A DNA stretch of 50,567 bases from an uncultured Bacteroidales bacterium. GTDB lineage: Bacteria > Bacteroidota > Bacteroidia > Bacteroidales > Muribaculaceae. Position numbers and translations under genes: made by a program. The DNA is taken from positions 1 to 50,567 of the forward strand of contig CADADP010000016.1 in assembly GCA_902786725.1 (NCBI GenBank). The letters run 5' to 3'. Under the pieces are notes generated by a model. The model ran no database searches. It saw only the letters and a list, made by a program, of their open reading frames with translations, and was not told the origin of the DNA. Every line of letters begins with the position of its first letter. Position 1 is the first letter of the stretch. Shown piece after piece: positions 32,699 through 39,998 of the stretch.

Positions 32699-35374
32699 AT
32701 GGATGTTATACAGATTAACAGTGGTGAATACGTGGGAATGAGGATTCTGGCAGTCAGGTCGATTCCGCATATCTCCATACTGTCCGATAGCCTGCAGCCC
32801 CATGAGCATATTGAACACTATGCTCAGGATATGGCTAACCTGCTCAGTGAAATCTATCAACAGTATAAAGAACTGTATAAGCAGACGGGGCAGAATCCTG
32901 ATATGTCCATCGAACTATGTTGGACTACAGAGAAAGTAGAAAATCAGCCTTATAAAGCTAAGATTCATCTATATCTCCTGCTGCGGGGCATACATACTGT
33001 TGAGCAACGAGCAGAAGAGACGCTGGAAGTCTTGACAGGACTGCTGAAGGCGACTTTGGACAGCGGCAAGTACGAATATGAGGATTGCTCTTTTGAAGAT
33101 TACTATTCGACGTTCCATGCAGCCATCAACGGAGGGTGTCACGCGATAGTAAAAGAAGAACGGGTAGAAGACCTGCAAAACAGTTATATGCCTGCCTCTT
33201 ATGCTTTCGACAAACTGCCTACGGACTATCAAGACCTTGACCGTATTGCAAATATTCTGATTATGCATCCTGGCTGTGCTGTATCTTTCCAGTTAATTCC
33301 CACCTATTATAATAATGAGGAGTTGGCTGAGCTGAACCAATTGAATCAACGAGTTAGTATGCTGAGTCAAGGCGTGCATGATAACCAAATAGGTAATGTC
33401 AGTTTTACTAATGCCAAGAGGCTTAGCCAGTTATACAAATACTATGCTGACAACAAGAATCGTGCCCTGTTCCAGTATAATATAGTGGTCTATGGCGACA
33501 ACCAGTCACTTAGTGCAGTTACAACTCGGGTACTGGGACAACTGAACTCCACGCAACAAGAGGCCCCGAATCTGCAGATTATCAACCTGCCGCGAGAGGA
33601 AGTGTGCTCTTCGAAGGAAATGCTCTATCCGCAGCCTTGGGTGTTGAGTGACATGCTGCTTAACAGCAACAGGAGTGCCCACATATGGAATAGCGGCTAC
33701 GTGAGCAATGCCCTTTATCGTTTCCCGTTTGTCATAACGGCAGACGAGGCTGCATGCTTCTTCCGCTTGCCTATAGGCGATGATAAGGTGAATGCAGGTC
33801 TTAATGTTAATGAAACGGGGAAGGCTAGCAAGACTTATTCACAGAACCTTATCAATGCTGGAGATATTGAGATTGGAAAGCTGAAATCTTCTTCAGCCAA
33901 CTCTATCGGCTTCACATTGAAAGACCTCGCTAAGCATATGCTCGTTGTAGGGACCCCAGGATCTGGTAAGACAACATTCTCTGTAGGTCTGCTCGATCGT
34001 CTTTGGAAAGACCATCAGATCCCGTTTCTCGTCATCGAACCAGCCAAGAACGAATATCGCTCACTGGTGCAAAGTATTCCTGAATTACAAGTTTTCACGC
34101 CAGGCAAAAACTTTATATCTCCATTTGTGTTCAACCCCTTTGTTCCGCCAAAGAATGTTAGGTTGGAGACGTACAAGTCAACTTTGAAGACCGCGTTTGC
34201 TGCTGGTGTGTCTATGTCAACACCACTTGACAAAATATTTGAGGATACCATTAACAACTGCTATTCTGATTTTCGTTGGCTCGATTCTTATACCACCCAG
34301 AATAAGGGCAAGATATTCAATATTACGGATTTCATTAAGTGCTTCCAAGAAACATTTGACGAAATCGGTTATACGGGCGATGCTAAGAACATTGGACGTG
34401 CAGGCATTGTCCGCCTGAAGAGTTTGGTAAACCTGTTCGATAACTATTATTCCATACCGATTGAGGATATATTGTCAAAGCCAACCATTATAGAACTGGC
34501 TGCTATAGAAAACAGTGAACAAAAGGCACTGATTATCGCCTTGTTGCTGCTTTCCATCCTTGCATACGTGAATGCGAACTACATAGGTGAAGGTGGATTG
34601 CGGAACTTTATCCTACTTGAAGAGGCGCATGTACTACTTGATGCCGACACCAATGTAGGGGAGGGTTCCGCTAATCCCAGTGCTATAGCGCAAGGGTTGG
34701 TAAAACGAATGTTGGCTGAGATTCGTTCATACGGAGTCGGAATAGCCATAGCAGACCAATCACCACGTAAAGTTGGCATTGACATCGTGGCACTAACGGA
34801 TATCAAGGTTGCATTTCGCTTGGTTGAAGGGCAGGATAAGGAGATTCTCGCTAATTCTACCAGTATGAATGAAGTACAGACTGCAAGACTTGCAAAGCTG
34901 AAACCAGGCGAGGCATTCCTCTTCTTTAACCGTTTGGATGAGCCAGAGGAGATAATCACCCCAGACTATCGTCTTGACAATAAAATCAGCATATCGCTTT
35001 CAGACGAAGGCATTAAGCAGCTGACTACTTATTGGAACAACAAACAAGATAAACTACGACCGTATCCAGAATGTGCTTTTGCCCCTTGTTGCCAGAAATG
35101 CTGTAACTATGACAGGCGACTATTAGCCCGTGAGGTTGCAAGGAGGATATTCCGTGGATATGTGGGCGCAAATATCAAAGATCCCGAACCCGTGAAAAAA
35201 GCCTTCTCAAAGTTTACGTCATTAATAAAAGTAGAACTGAACGATGAGTCCTTCAATCCAGAGTTACGCACATGTGTAAAGGTACACTTCTGGAGACGGT
35301 TGATGTATGACACAAAATTAAGAATCCGACCATCGGATATTGAGGAGTCTATAAAACGAGATTACCAATCCTAA
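32699..35374 (+). CDS. HerA/VirB4-like P-loop ATPase
   Basis: The 891-residue protein has a variable N-terminal part of about 400 residues and a HerA-FtsK-type ATPase domain. Walker A is residues 418-426 (GTPGSGKTT), followed by FLVIEPAKNEYRSLV. Walker B is residues 637-644 (FILLEEAH). RSYGVGIAIADQSPRKVG contains the sensor glutamine, and GEAFLFF lies in the last strand. Such proteins form hexameric rings that translocate DNA or protein, and they are recurrent in phage-defence modules. The C terminus adds a cysteine cluster at 792-802 (CAFAPCCQKCC), perhaps a metal site. It is the first of five plus-strand genes with gaps of 12 to 37 bases. Codon use is more A+T-rich than in the flanking genes. 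Confidence 0.85.
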   Translation: MDVIQINSGEYVGMRILAVRSIPHISILSDSLQPHEHIEHYAQDMANLLSEIYQQYKELYKQTGQNPDMSIELCWTTEKVENQPYKAKIHLYLLLRGIHTVEQRAEETLEVLTGLLKATLDSGKYEYEDCSFEDYYSTFHAAINGGCHAIVKEERVEDLQNSYMPASYAFDKLPTDYQDLDRIANILIMHPGCAVSFQLIPTYYNNEELAELNQLNQRVSMLSQGVHDNQIGNVSFTNAKRLSQLYKYYADNKNRALFQYNIVVYGDNQSLSAVTTRVLGQLNSTQQEAPNLQIINLPREEVCSSKEMLYPQPWVLSDMLLNSNRSAHIWNSGYVSNALYRFPFVITADEAACFFRLPIGDDKVNAGLNVNETGKASKTYSQNLINAGDIEIGKLKSSSANSIGFTLKDLAKHMLVVGTPGSGKTTFSVGLLDRLWKDHQIPFLVIEPAKNEYRSLVQSIPELQVFTPGKNFISPFVFNPFVPPKNVRLETYKSTLKTAFAAGVSMSTPLDKIFEDTINNCYSDFRWLDSYTTQNKGKIFNITDFIKCFQETFDEIGYTGDAKNIGRAGIVRLKSLVNLFDNYYSIPIEDILSKPTIIELAAIENSEQKALIIALLLLSILAYVNANYIGEGGLRNFILLEEAHVLLDADTNVGEGSANPSAIAQGLVKRMLAEIRSYGVGIAIADQSPRKVGIDIVALTDIKVAFRLVEGQDKEILANSTSMNEVQTARLAKLKPGEAFLFFNRLDEPEEIITPDYRLDNKISISLSDEGIKQLTTYWNNKQDKLRPYPECAFAPCCQKCCNYDRRLLAREVARRIFRGYVGANIKDPEPVKKAFSKFTSLIKVELNDESFNPELRTCVKVHFWRRLMYDTKLRIRPSDIEESIKRDYQS

Positions 35375-35386
35375 AATATAAAAAAT

Positions 35387-35929
35387 ATGAGAGAATATAG
35401 TGATAGCGAAGATAATTGGCAGGACGATACTCCTGACACTGATCAGCCTGACACTCAGGATATGAGTTCAGATGATGGCCAAAGTGATACGGATTATGAC
35501 GGTGGAGAAAGTGGCTGTGATGATTATGACGTCACAGACAGTGGACCAGATTACTCATCAAGTGAGTCTGGTGATGATGTCACAGATAGCGGTCCCGATT
35601 ACTCCTCCAGTGAATCTGGCGATGATCTGACAGACAGTGGGCCAGATTACTCATCAGACGATTCTTCTGCCGACGATAGTTTTGACAGTGATTTTTCAGA
35701 CGATAACGAATGGGACTGGGACACTACTGGCGGTGATGACAGCAGCGATGAAGAAGGTGGTGGGTATTTCCCTGAATATGAGAATTCATGGGATCAAGGA
35801 GATGATAGTTACGACTCTGGCGACGAGGACTACGATGGTGGCTGGGGTGATGGTGGCGGCTGGGGCACCGATGGTGGTGATATGACAGACACCAGCAATG
35901 ACTTCAGTGGCGGTGATGATGTAGAATGA
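35387..35929 (+). CDS. Highly acidic low-complexity protein with 16-residue repeats
   Basis: The 180-residue protein is made mostly of D, S, G, E, Y and W. It has a single arginine near the start, no lysine and one cysteine. From residue 49 there are three tandem 16-residue units of the type VTDSGPDYSSSESGDD. It should be disordered and strongly negative. No domain was recognised. It lies 12 bases after the HerA-like gene and 25 before the SPFH gene, so it is part of the operon. A role as DNA mimic, as tether or as substrate of the ATPase is conceivable, with nothing in the sequence to decide. Confidence 0.75.
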   Translation: MREYSDSEDNWQDDTPDTDQPDTQDMSSDDGQSDTDYDGGESGCDDYDVTDSGPDYSSSESGDDVTDSGPDYSSSESGDDLTDSGPDYSSDDSSADDSFDSDFSDDNEWDWDTTGGDDSSDEEGGGYFPEYENSWDQGDDSYDSGDEDYDGGWGDGGGWGTDGGDMTDTSNDFSGGDDVE

Positions 35930-35954
35930 ATTATTAACTAAAGGTATAACAACT

Positions 35955-37097
35955 ATGGGATTATTTCACAGAAACGAGAATGAAGCGAATTTTGCTGGAG
36001 GCAGCAAAAACGTTATGGAGTCGATTCAGCGACAGAATGATACTGGCACGCTGATATATCTCGACCCCAGACAGGACTTTAACACCAATTCGGTGATTAC
36101 AGTAGCTCCAAATGAGCTGGTCATATTTATTAAGAATGGAGAAATCTATGGGGTCCTAGAAAATGGCAGGAATGAAGTAAAAACAGAAAACATTGCCATT
36201 TTAAGCCGTATCAGGAATATGCTGACGGGAGGCATTAGCACATTTACATGTCAAGTGTATCATGTGCAGACGAACTATCAGAATGTGAATTGGGGAACGC
36301 AAGACCCCATCCAGATTGAAGACCACCACCTTGGTGATGGCGTACCCACGCTGGTGCGTGGAAATGGAACTTTCCGCATACGTTTCAACATCAACGAAGA
36401 TGATGAAGCCTGTGTCAAAACATTTAAAGATTTGATGGGTGACAAGAGTACATATACAGTTACCGACTTAGAGCTTTTCTTCCAGTCGGAAATATCTCAG
36501 GAGATTAGTTCATTAATAGGACAAAAACTGGAGGAACGTTCTTCAATTCGTTCGATTAACGCCATATCAAGCCAATTGAAAGACTTTTCGAAAGAACTGA
36601 AGCCCTACTTTGATGAAATGTTTGCCAAATTTGGATTTGAATTGGACAACTTCTCATTTAAATCGCTCAGCATTGATGATACAGAAGAAAGAAGACAATG
36701 GCGTGATCGTTTGTCAGCAGCCAAGAATATTGGCTACACACCCAACTATAATCAAGCTGTACAACAGGAACTGCTCAAAGATGTAGCTAACAATCCTGGT
36801 GCTGGTGGTGTGGCAGCAGCAGGAGCAGGCATTGGAATGGGTATGGCTGCAGGTAATGCTTTTGCCCAGATGGCTACGACGGCTTTTGGAAATCCACAGC
36901 CACAGCAGCCTCCACAGCCACAGGGATTTGGTGGTCAAGGTCGTTTTGGCACAGGTGGTAATCAGCAGCAGCAACCTTCATCTGCACAACCAGACCCAAT
37001 GGAGTCTCTGTCAAAAATGAAACAACTGCTTGATGCCGGACTAATCAAGCAAGAGCAGTACGATGCCAAAGTTGCTGAAATCATGAGTCGATTATAA
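35955..37097 (+). CDS. SPFH-domain protein with C-terminal SHOCT (YdjI-like)
   Basis: The 380-residue protein has an SPFH/virion-core-like domain at about 45-250 (SVITVAPNELVIFIKNGEIY, then STFTCQVYHVQTNYQNVNWG). A glycine/alanine-rich stretch near 285-310, a Q/P/G-rich linker and a final SHOCT motif (MKQLLDAGLIKQEQYDAKV) follow. No signal peptide or clear transmembrane helix precedes the SPFH domain, as in the YdjI type. SPFH proteins form membrane-associated rings or scaffolds. In Bacillus subtilis YdjI works with YdjG and YdjH at the membrane together with PspA. The two genes that follow here resemble YdjH and YdjG in build. Confidence 0.85.
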   Translation: MGLFHRNENEANFAGGSKNVMESIQRQNDTGTLIYLDPRQDFNTNSVITVAPNELVIFIKNGEIYGVLENGRNEVKTENIAILSRIRNMLTGGISTFTCQVYHVQTNYQNVNWGTQDPIQIEDHHLGDGVPTLVRGNGTFRIRFNINEDDEACVKTFKDLMGDKSTYTVTDLELFFQSEISQEISSLIGQKLEERSSIRSINAISSQLKDFSKELKPYFDEMFAKFGFELDNFSFKSLSIDDTEERRQWRDRLSAAKNIGYTPNYNQAVQQELLKDVANNPGAGGVAAAGAGIGMGMAAGNAFAQMATTAFGNPQPQQPPQPQGFGGQGRFGTGGNQQQQPSSAQPDPMESLSKMKQLLDAGLIKQEQYDAKVAEIMSRL

Positions 37098-37115
37098 TCT
37101 AAAAACAAATAATTT

Positions 37116-37808
37116 ATGAAGGCAAATATCATAAAAATTGTTATTGGACTTATCTTCTTGATAGTGTTCAATGTATTATTCTTCCTTCTGGGAGGAACAG
37201 AGCGTTCTGACACGGAATGGGTTTGCTATGGGTTTATCCATGCTGCATACTTGTGTCTGTTGGTCACCCCGCTCTTTTGCAATGCGGGAAAAGGAGAGAC
37301 CGTTCTCTCAGCGAGTATGTATCTGCGGGCTTTATTCTATTTTTTTACTGAGCTGGTAATTGGTATTGGCTTCATTTGGTATGATTCATATAACCCTATT
37401 CCCATTGTGTGGCCCGCTATCATTCAGGGAATATTGCTGGCCGTATTCCTTATTTTGCAGTTGATGAGTGTTTTGGCAAATGATGCAACAAAAGCTTCAT
37501 TAGCCAAACAACGTCAGGAAAGGGTTTATATCCGCTCTTTGGCTGAAAACTTGAAAGAAGCTATGCGTCAAGTAAATGACCCCGCATTGCGAAAACAGAT
37601 CGCTAACTGCTACGAGTCGTTACGAAACAGTTCGCTTGAAAGTTTCCCTGAGGCTGCTGCTGCTGAGATGGAATTGGAGGGTGCTGTAAATACGTTGTGT
37701 TCTGCTATCGAGATTGGCGACATGAGTAAACTGACTCAGCAAATACAAAACGTACAAGTGGCAATGAGACATAGGAACCAAGCTATACGTATGGCAAGAT
37801 ATTCTTAA
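37116..37808 (+). CDS. Four-helix membrane protein with cytosolic helical domain (YdjH-like in build)
   Basis: The 230-residue protein has four hydrophobic segments (about 5-26, 38-57, 68-90 and 95-120), followed by a mostly helical soluble part with KQRQERVYIRSLAENLKEAM and KLTQQIQNVQVAMRHRNQAI. No enzymatic motif is visible. It lies between the SPFH and the zinc-ribbon genes, 18 and 37 bases away, so it should be a membrane partner in the same complex. The comparison with YdjH rests on size, topology and gene neighbours, not on an alignment. Confidence 0.7.
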   Translation: MKANIIKIVIGLIFLIVFNVLFFLLGGTERSDTEWVCYGFIHAAYLCLLVTPLFCNAGKGETVLSASMYLRALFYFFTELVIGIGFIWYDSYNPIPIVWPAIIQGILLAVFLILQLMSVLANDATKASLAKQRQERVYIRSLAENLKEAMRQVNDPALRKQIANCYESLRNSSLESFPEAAAAEMELEGAVNTLCSAIEIGDMSKLTQQIQNVQVAMRHRNQAIRMARYS

Positions 37809-37845
37809 TTTTTTTATATTTACTAACCCTTTAAATTATACAATT

Positions 37846-38943
37846 ATGGCAGAAGAAACAAAGCTGAAGCTTCAAGAGGTGGTTTGCCCTTCATGTAATG
37901 CAGCCATTTTGAAGTTTAATCCGAACGCATTGATTAACGAGTGCCCAAGTTGCCACAAGAAACTGGTAAACCCTCTTGTCAAGCCCAAAGAAGTGGTCGC
38001 TCCAGAGCGCATCATTCCGTTTACAACAGATGAGCAGACATTTGAGAATGCGATGACCAATGCTCTGATTAACCAAGACTATGTACCAACTAACATCTTC
38101 GAGCATTGTAACGTTGACAAGGTTGTCCAGACCTATCTTCCCATGTATCTTTTTGAGGGAACTTACAATGCTTCATGGAGTTGCGAGTCTGCATACGAAG
38201 ATCAGAAGGTGGACATTAAGCGTAACTGGACCGATAGTGGTAAAACCATTTCCACAAAGACTGTAAAAAAATGGCGTCCACAAAATGGAAATGCAGCAGG
38301 GAACTTCGCTTTCTTGTGTTTGGCAAATGAGAGTGATAAGATTCCTACAGAACTGAGAGAATTTACTCGCCTTTTCCCATACGATGTCATGATGTCAAAA
38401 GAGTATGCCGATGGCATGATTGACTTTAACGACGAAAATATGATGACGTTTGAGCGTAATGCTGATGAGACTTTGGTTTGGCAGAAACATGGTAAGGACA
38501 TGGTAGAGGAAACTGCAAAAAATGCAGCCTTGAATCAGATTGGTAATCAGGAGATTCGTAACTTCCGTGCTTCCTCAAGCTGGAATCTGACTACTAAAGG
38601 GAAATATGTCTATGCCCCGTTCTGGTTCGTCTATTACAACTATGCCGGAGGACAGTTCCACTTTTTGATGGACGGTATCGGACAACGCACAGAGTACAGC
38701 TATCCTGTCAATCAGGAAGAAGTTGATTTCGTGAAAGGCAAAGAGAAGATAAAGGGCTATGTTACCTGGCTTTGGGTGCTTGCACTGCTACTCTGGTATG
38801 TATTCAACTTCACAACGGCGTTTGTATATCTCGTTATCTGGCTTATTGGCAAGATTGTTGTCAATAAGATGATGGATAAGCAGATTCAAGAACGACTCGA
38901 AAACTCAAAAGCCCAACGACAGGCTGGAGCAAATCGAATATAA
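37846..38943 (+). CDS. Zinc-ribbon protein with C-terminal membrane hairpin (YdjG-like)
   Basis: The 365-residue protein starts with a zinc ribbon with cysteines C14, C17, C33 and C36 (CPSC ... CPSC). A middle domain of about 230 residues with many aromatic and charged residues follows, and then two hydrophobic helices near 303-340 (GYVTWLWVLALLLWYV and FVYLVIWLIGKIVV). A short basic tail ends it. YdjG of Bacillus and other TFIIB-type zinc-ribbon membrane proteins next to SPFH genes have this layout. It is the last gene of the operon, followed six bases later by a terminator. Confidence 0.8.
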   Translation: MAEETKLKLQEVVCPSCNAAILKFNPNALINECPSCHKKLVNPLVKPKEVVAPERIIPFTTDEQTFENAMTNALINQDYVPTNIFEHCNVDKVVQTYLPMYLFEGTYNASWSCESAYEDQKVDIKRNWTDSGKTISTKTVKKWRPQNGNAAGNFAFLCLANESDKIPTELREFTRLFPYDVMMSKEYADGMIDFNDENMMTFERNADETLVWQKHGKDMVEETAKNAALNQIGNQEIRNFRASSSWNLTTKGKYVYAPFWFVYYNYAGGQFHFLMDGIGQRTEYSYPVNQEEVDFVKGKEKIKGYVTWLWVLALLLWYVFNFTTAFVYLVIWLIGKIVVNKMMDKQIQERLENSKAQRQAGANRI

Positions 38944-38948
38944 TGAAA

Positions 38949-38990
38949 CGAGGGCAATCATTTCGATTGCCCTCGTAATCTATATTTTTA
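38949..38990. terminator. Terminator of the HerA-SPFH operon
   Basis: CGAGGGCAATC (38949-38959) pairs perfectly with GATTGCCCTCG (38965-38975) around ATTTC. A T-rich stretch follows on the plus strand. It lies between convergent genes and may serve both. Confidence 0.75.
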
Positions 38991-39627
38991 TTCCCTTACG
39001 CTGTTCTTGCCCTATGCCAAACTGCTTCCTAAACCATTGGGTGATAGGCATCTGATTGATATATAAGAACAAGTTACGCTTCTCGTCTCTTATCACTTGT
39101 GCCGAAACATTATCAGCAAGGGCATTCCGTCTATACTCATTGGAGTGAAGCCATCCACTATAGTTAATGGCGTGACCATGCAGCAGTTTATCCGTCTGCT
39201 CTTCATTGAAGCCACGTTGCAGACACTCACGCTCCATGTTGAGGAACCGCTTGAAACTTGGAAACCACTGGTATGCCTTTTCGAGAATTCGTTTTAGGCT
39301 CGTGACTTCCTGCTGGTACTGCTCGTTGGCTCTATTAATTTCCCTTGTGTGATTGTCCTTCATCTTCTGCATATCAGCGTGTAGTTTCTCTATCTGCCCA
39401 TTCAATTCCTCCACCTCATTTCGTAGTTCCTTGTTTTCTTTCTCCAGTTGGTTCATCTTGTTACCACCAAGAAGAGAATTGAGTCCGTTGAGTGCTGCGG
39501 TGGCGGTCTTGGTGGCGGAGTTCTTCAGTTCCTCCGTCTTTGCCTCTGCCTTGATACGGGCAAGTTCCTGTTTGGCTTGTGGTTGGTCGCCGGTGGGCTC
39601 GTATTGTGATACCAGTTTGAAATCCAT
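38980..39627 (-). pseudogene. Chimera: first 18 codons of uvrB fused in frame to the C-terminal part of a MobV-type relaxase
   Basis: The 215-residue frame begins MDFKLVSQYEPTGDQPQA, identical to residues 1-18 of UvrB. It then switches to KQELARIKAEAKTEELK, a coiled coil (about 50-100) and a C-terminal domain with MERECLQRGFNEEQTDKLL and NVSAQVIRDE. The last part resembles the end of MobV/Pre-type mobilisation relaxases of Bacteroides elements. The N-terminal relaxase domain with its catalytic histidines is missing, so it cannot nick DNA. It has an intact copy of the uvrB promoter and could still be transcribed. It marks the right edge of the island and points to a mobilisable-element origin. 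Confidence 0.75.
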
Positions 39628-39928
39628 AGTGCAAAGTTACTGAAAAACGAGAGCAGAACAAAAAGAACTTGTTCTTTTTTTATGCCGAGTGCCGGGTAAC
39701 TTCGCCGAAGAGGCAACGTTACGGAAAAACGAGAGCAGAGCAAAAAGAACTTGTTCTTTTTTTATGCCGAGAGTTTGAGCCCGACTTCGCCTCTCGCGAA
39801 TGCATTAGGTGTCATAATGATAGTAAAAAGCGCTAAAAGCGGCCAGAATGCCACGGAAGATGCTAAAGAAAGTGTAAAGAGTTAAAAAAGCGCTGATTTT
39901 TTGGTGGTTTATTAATAATATTTTGTAA
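39573..39928. repeat. Right copy of the 355-bp direct repeat
   Basis: It corresponds to 30460-30814. The coding part differs by one silent base (CAG to CAA). It includes a second uvrB-type promoter at 39632-39662 and two 54-bp palindromic units. It ends in GTAA, after which the sequence runs into the serine palmitoyltransferase promoter. This fills most of the gap 39628-39998. Confidence 0.95.
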
Positions 39929-39933
39929 TTTTG
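39926..39933 (+). promoter_or_regulatory. -7 box of the serine palmitoyltransferase gene
   Basis: TAATTTTG matches TAnnTTTG. A TTTG lies about 22 nt upstream. The leader of about 60 nt can form CTGCAT/ATGCAG (39938-39968). The right repeat copy ends inside this box. Confidence 0.5.
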
Positions 39934-39998
39934 CAGTCTGCATGAAAAAATATGAGGGCTTTATGCAGTATTAGTGAATAATATTGTTAAACGAAAAA

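Noticed and set aside
32445-32718. Two overlapping open frames of 72 and 74 codons before the HerA-like gene
   Set aside because: They overlap each other, have no recognisable domain or promoter, and the second runs into the ATPase start. The stretch is better read as leader or mobile-element remnant.
35531-35674. Tandem repeats that might be a CRISPR array
   Set aside because: Units are adjacent 48-bp coding repeats without spacers and lie in frame in an acidic protein gene.
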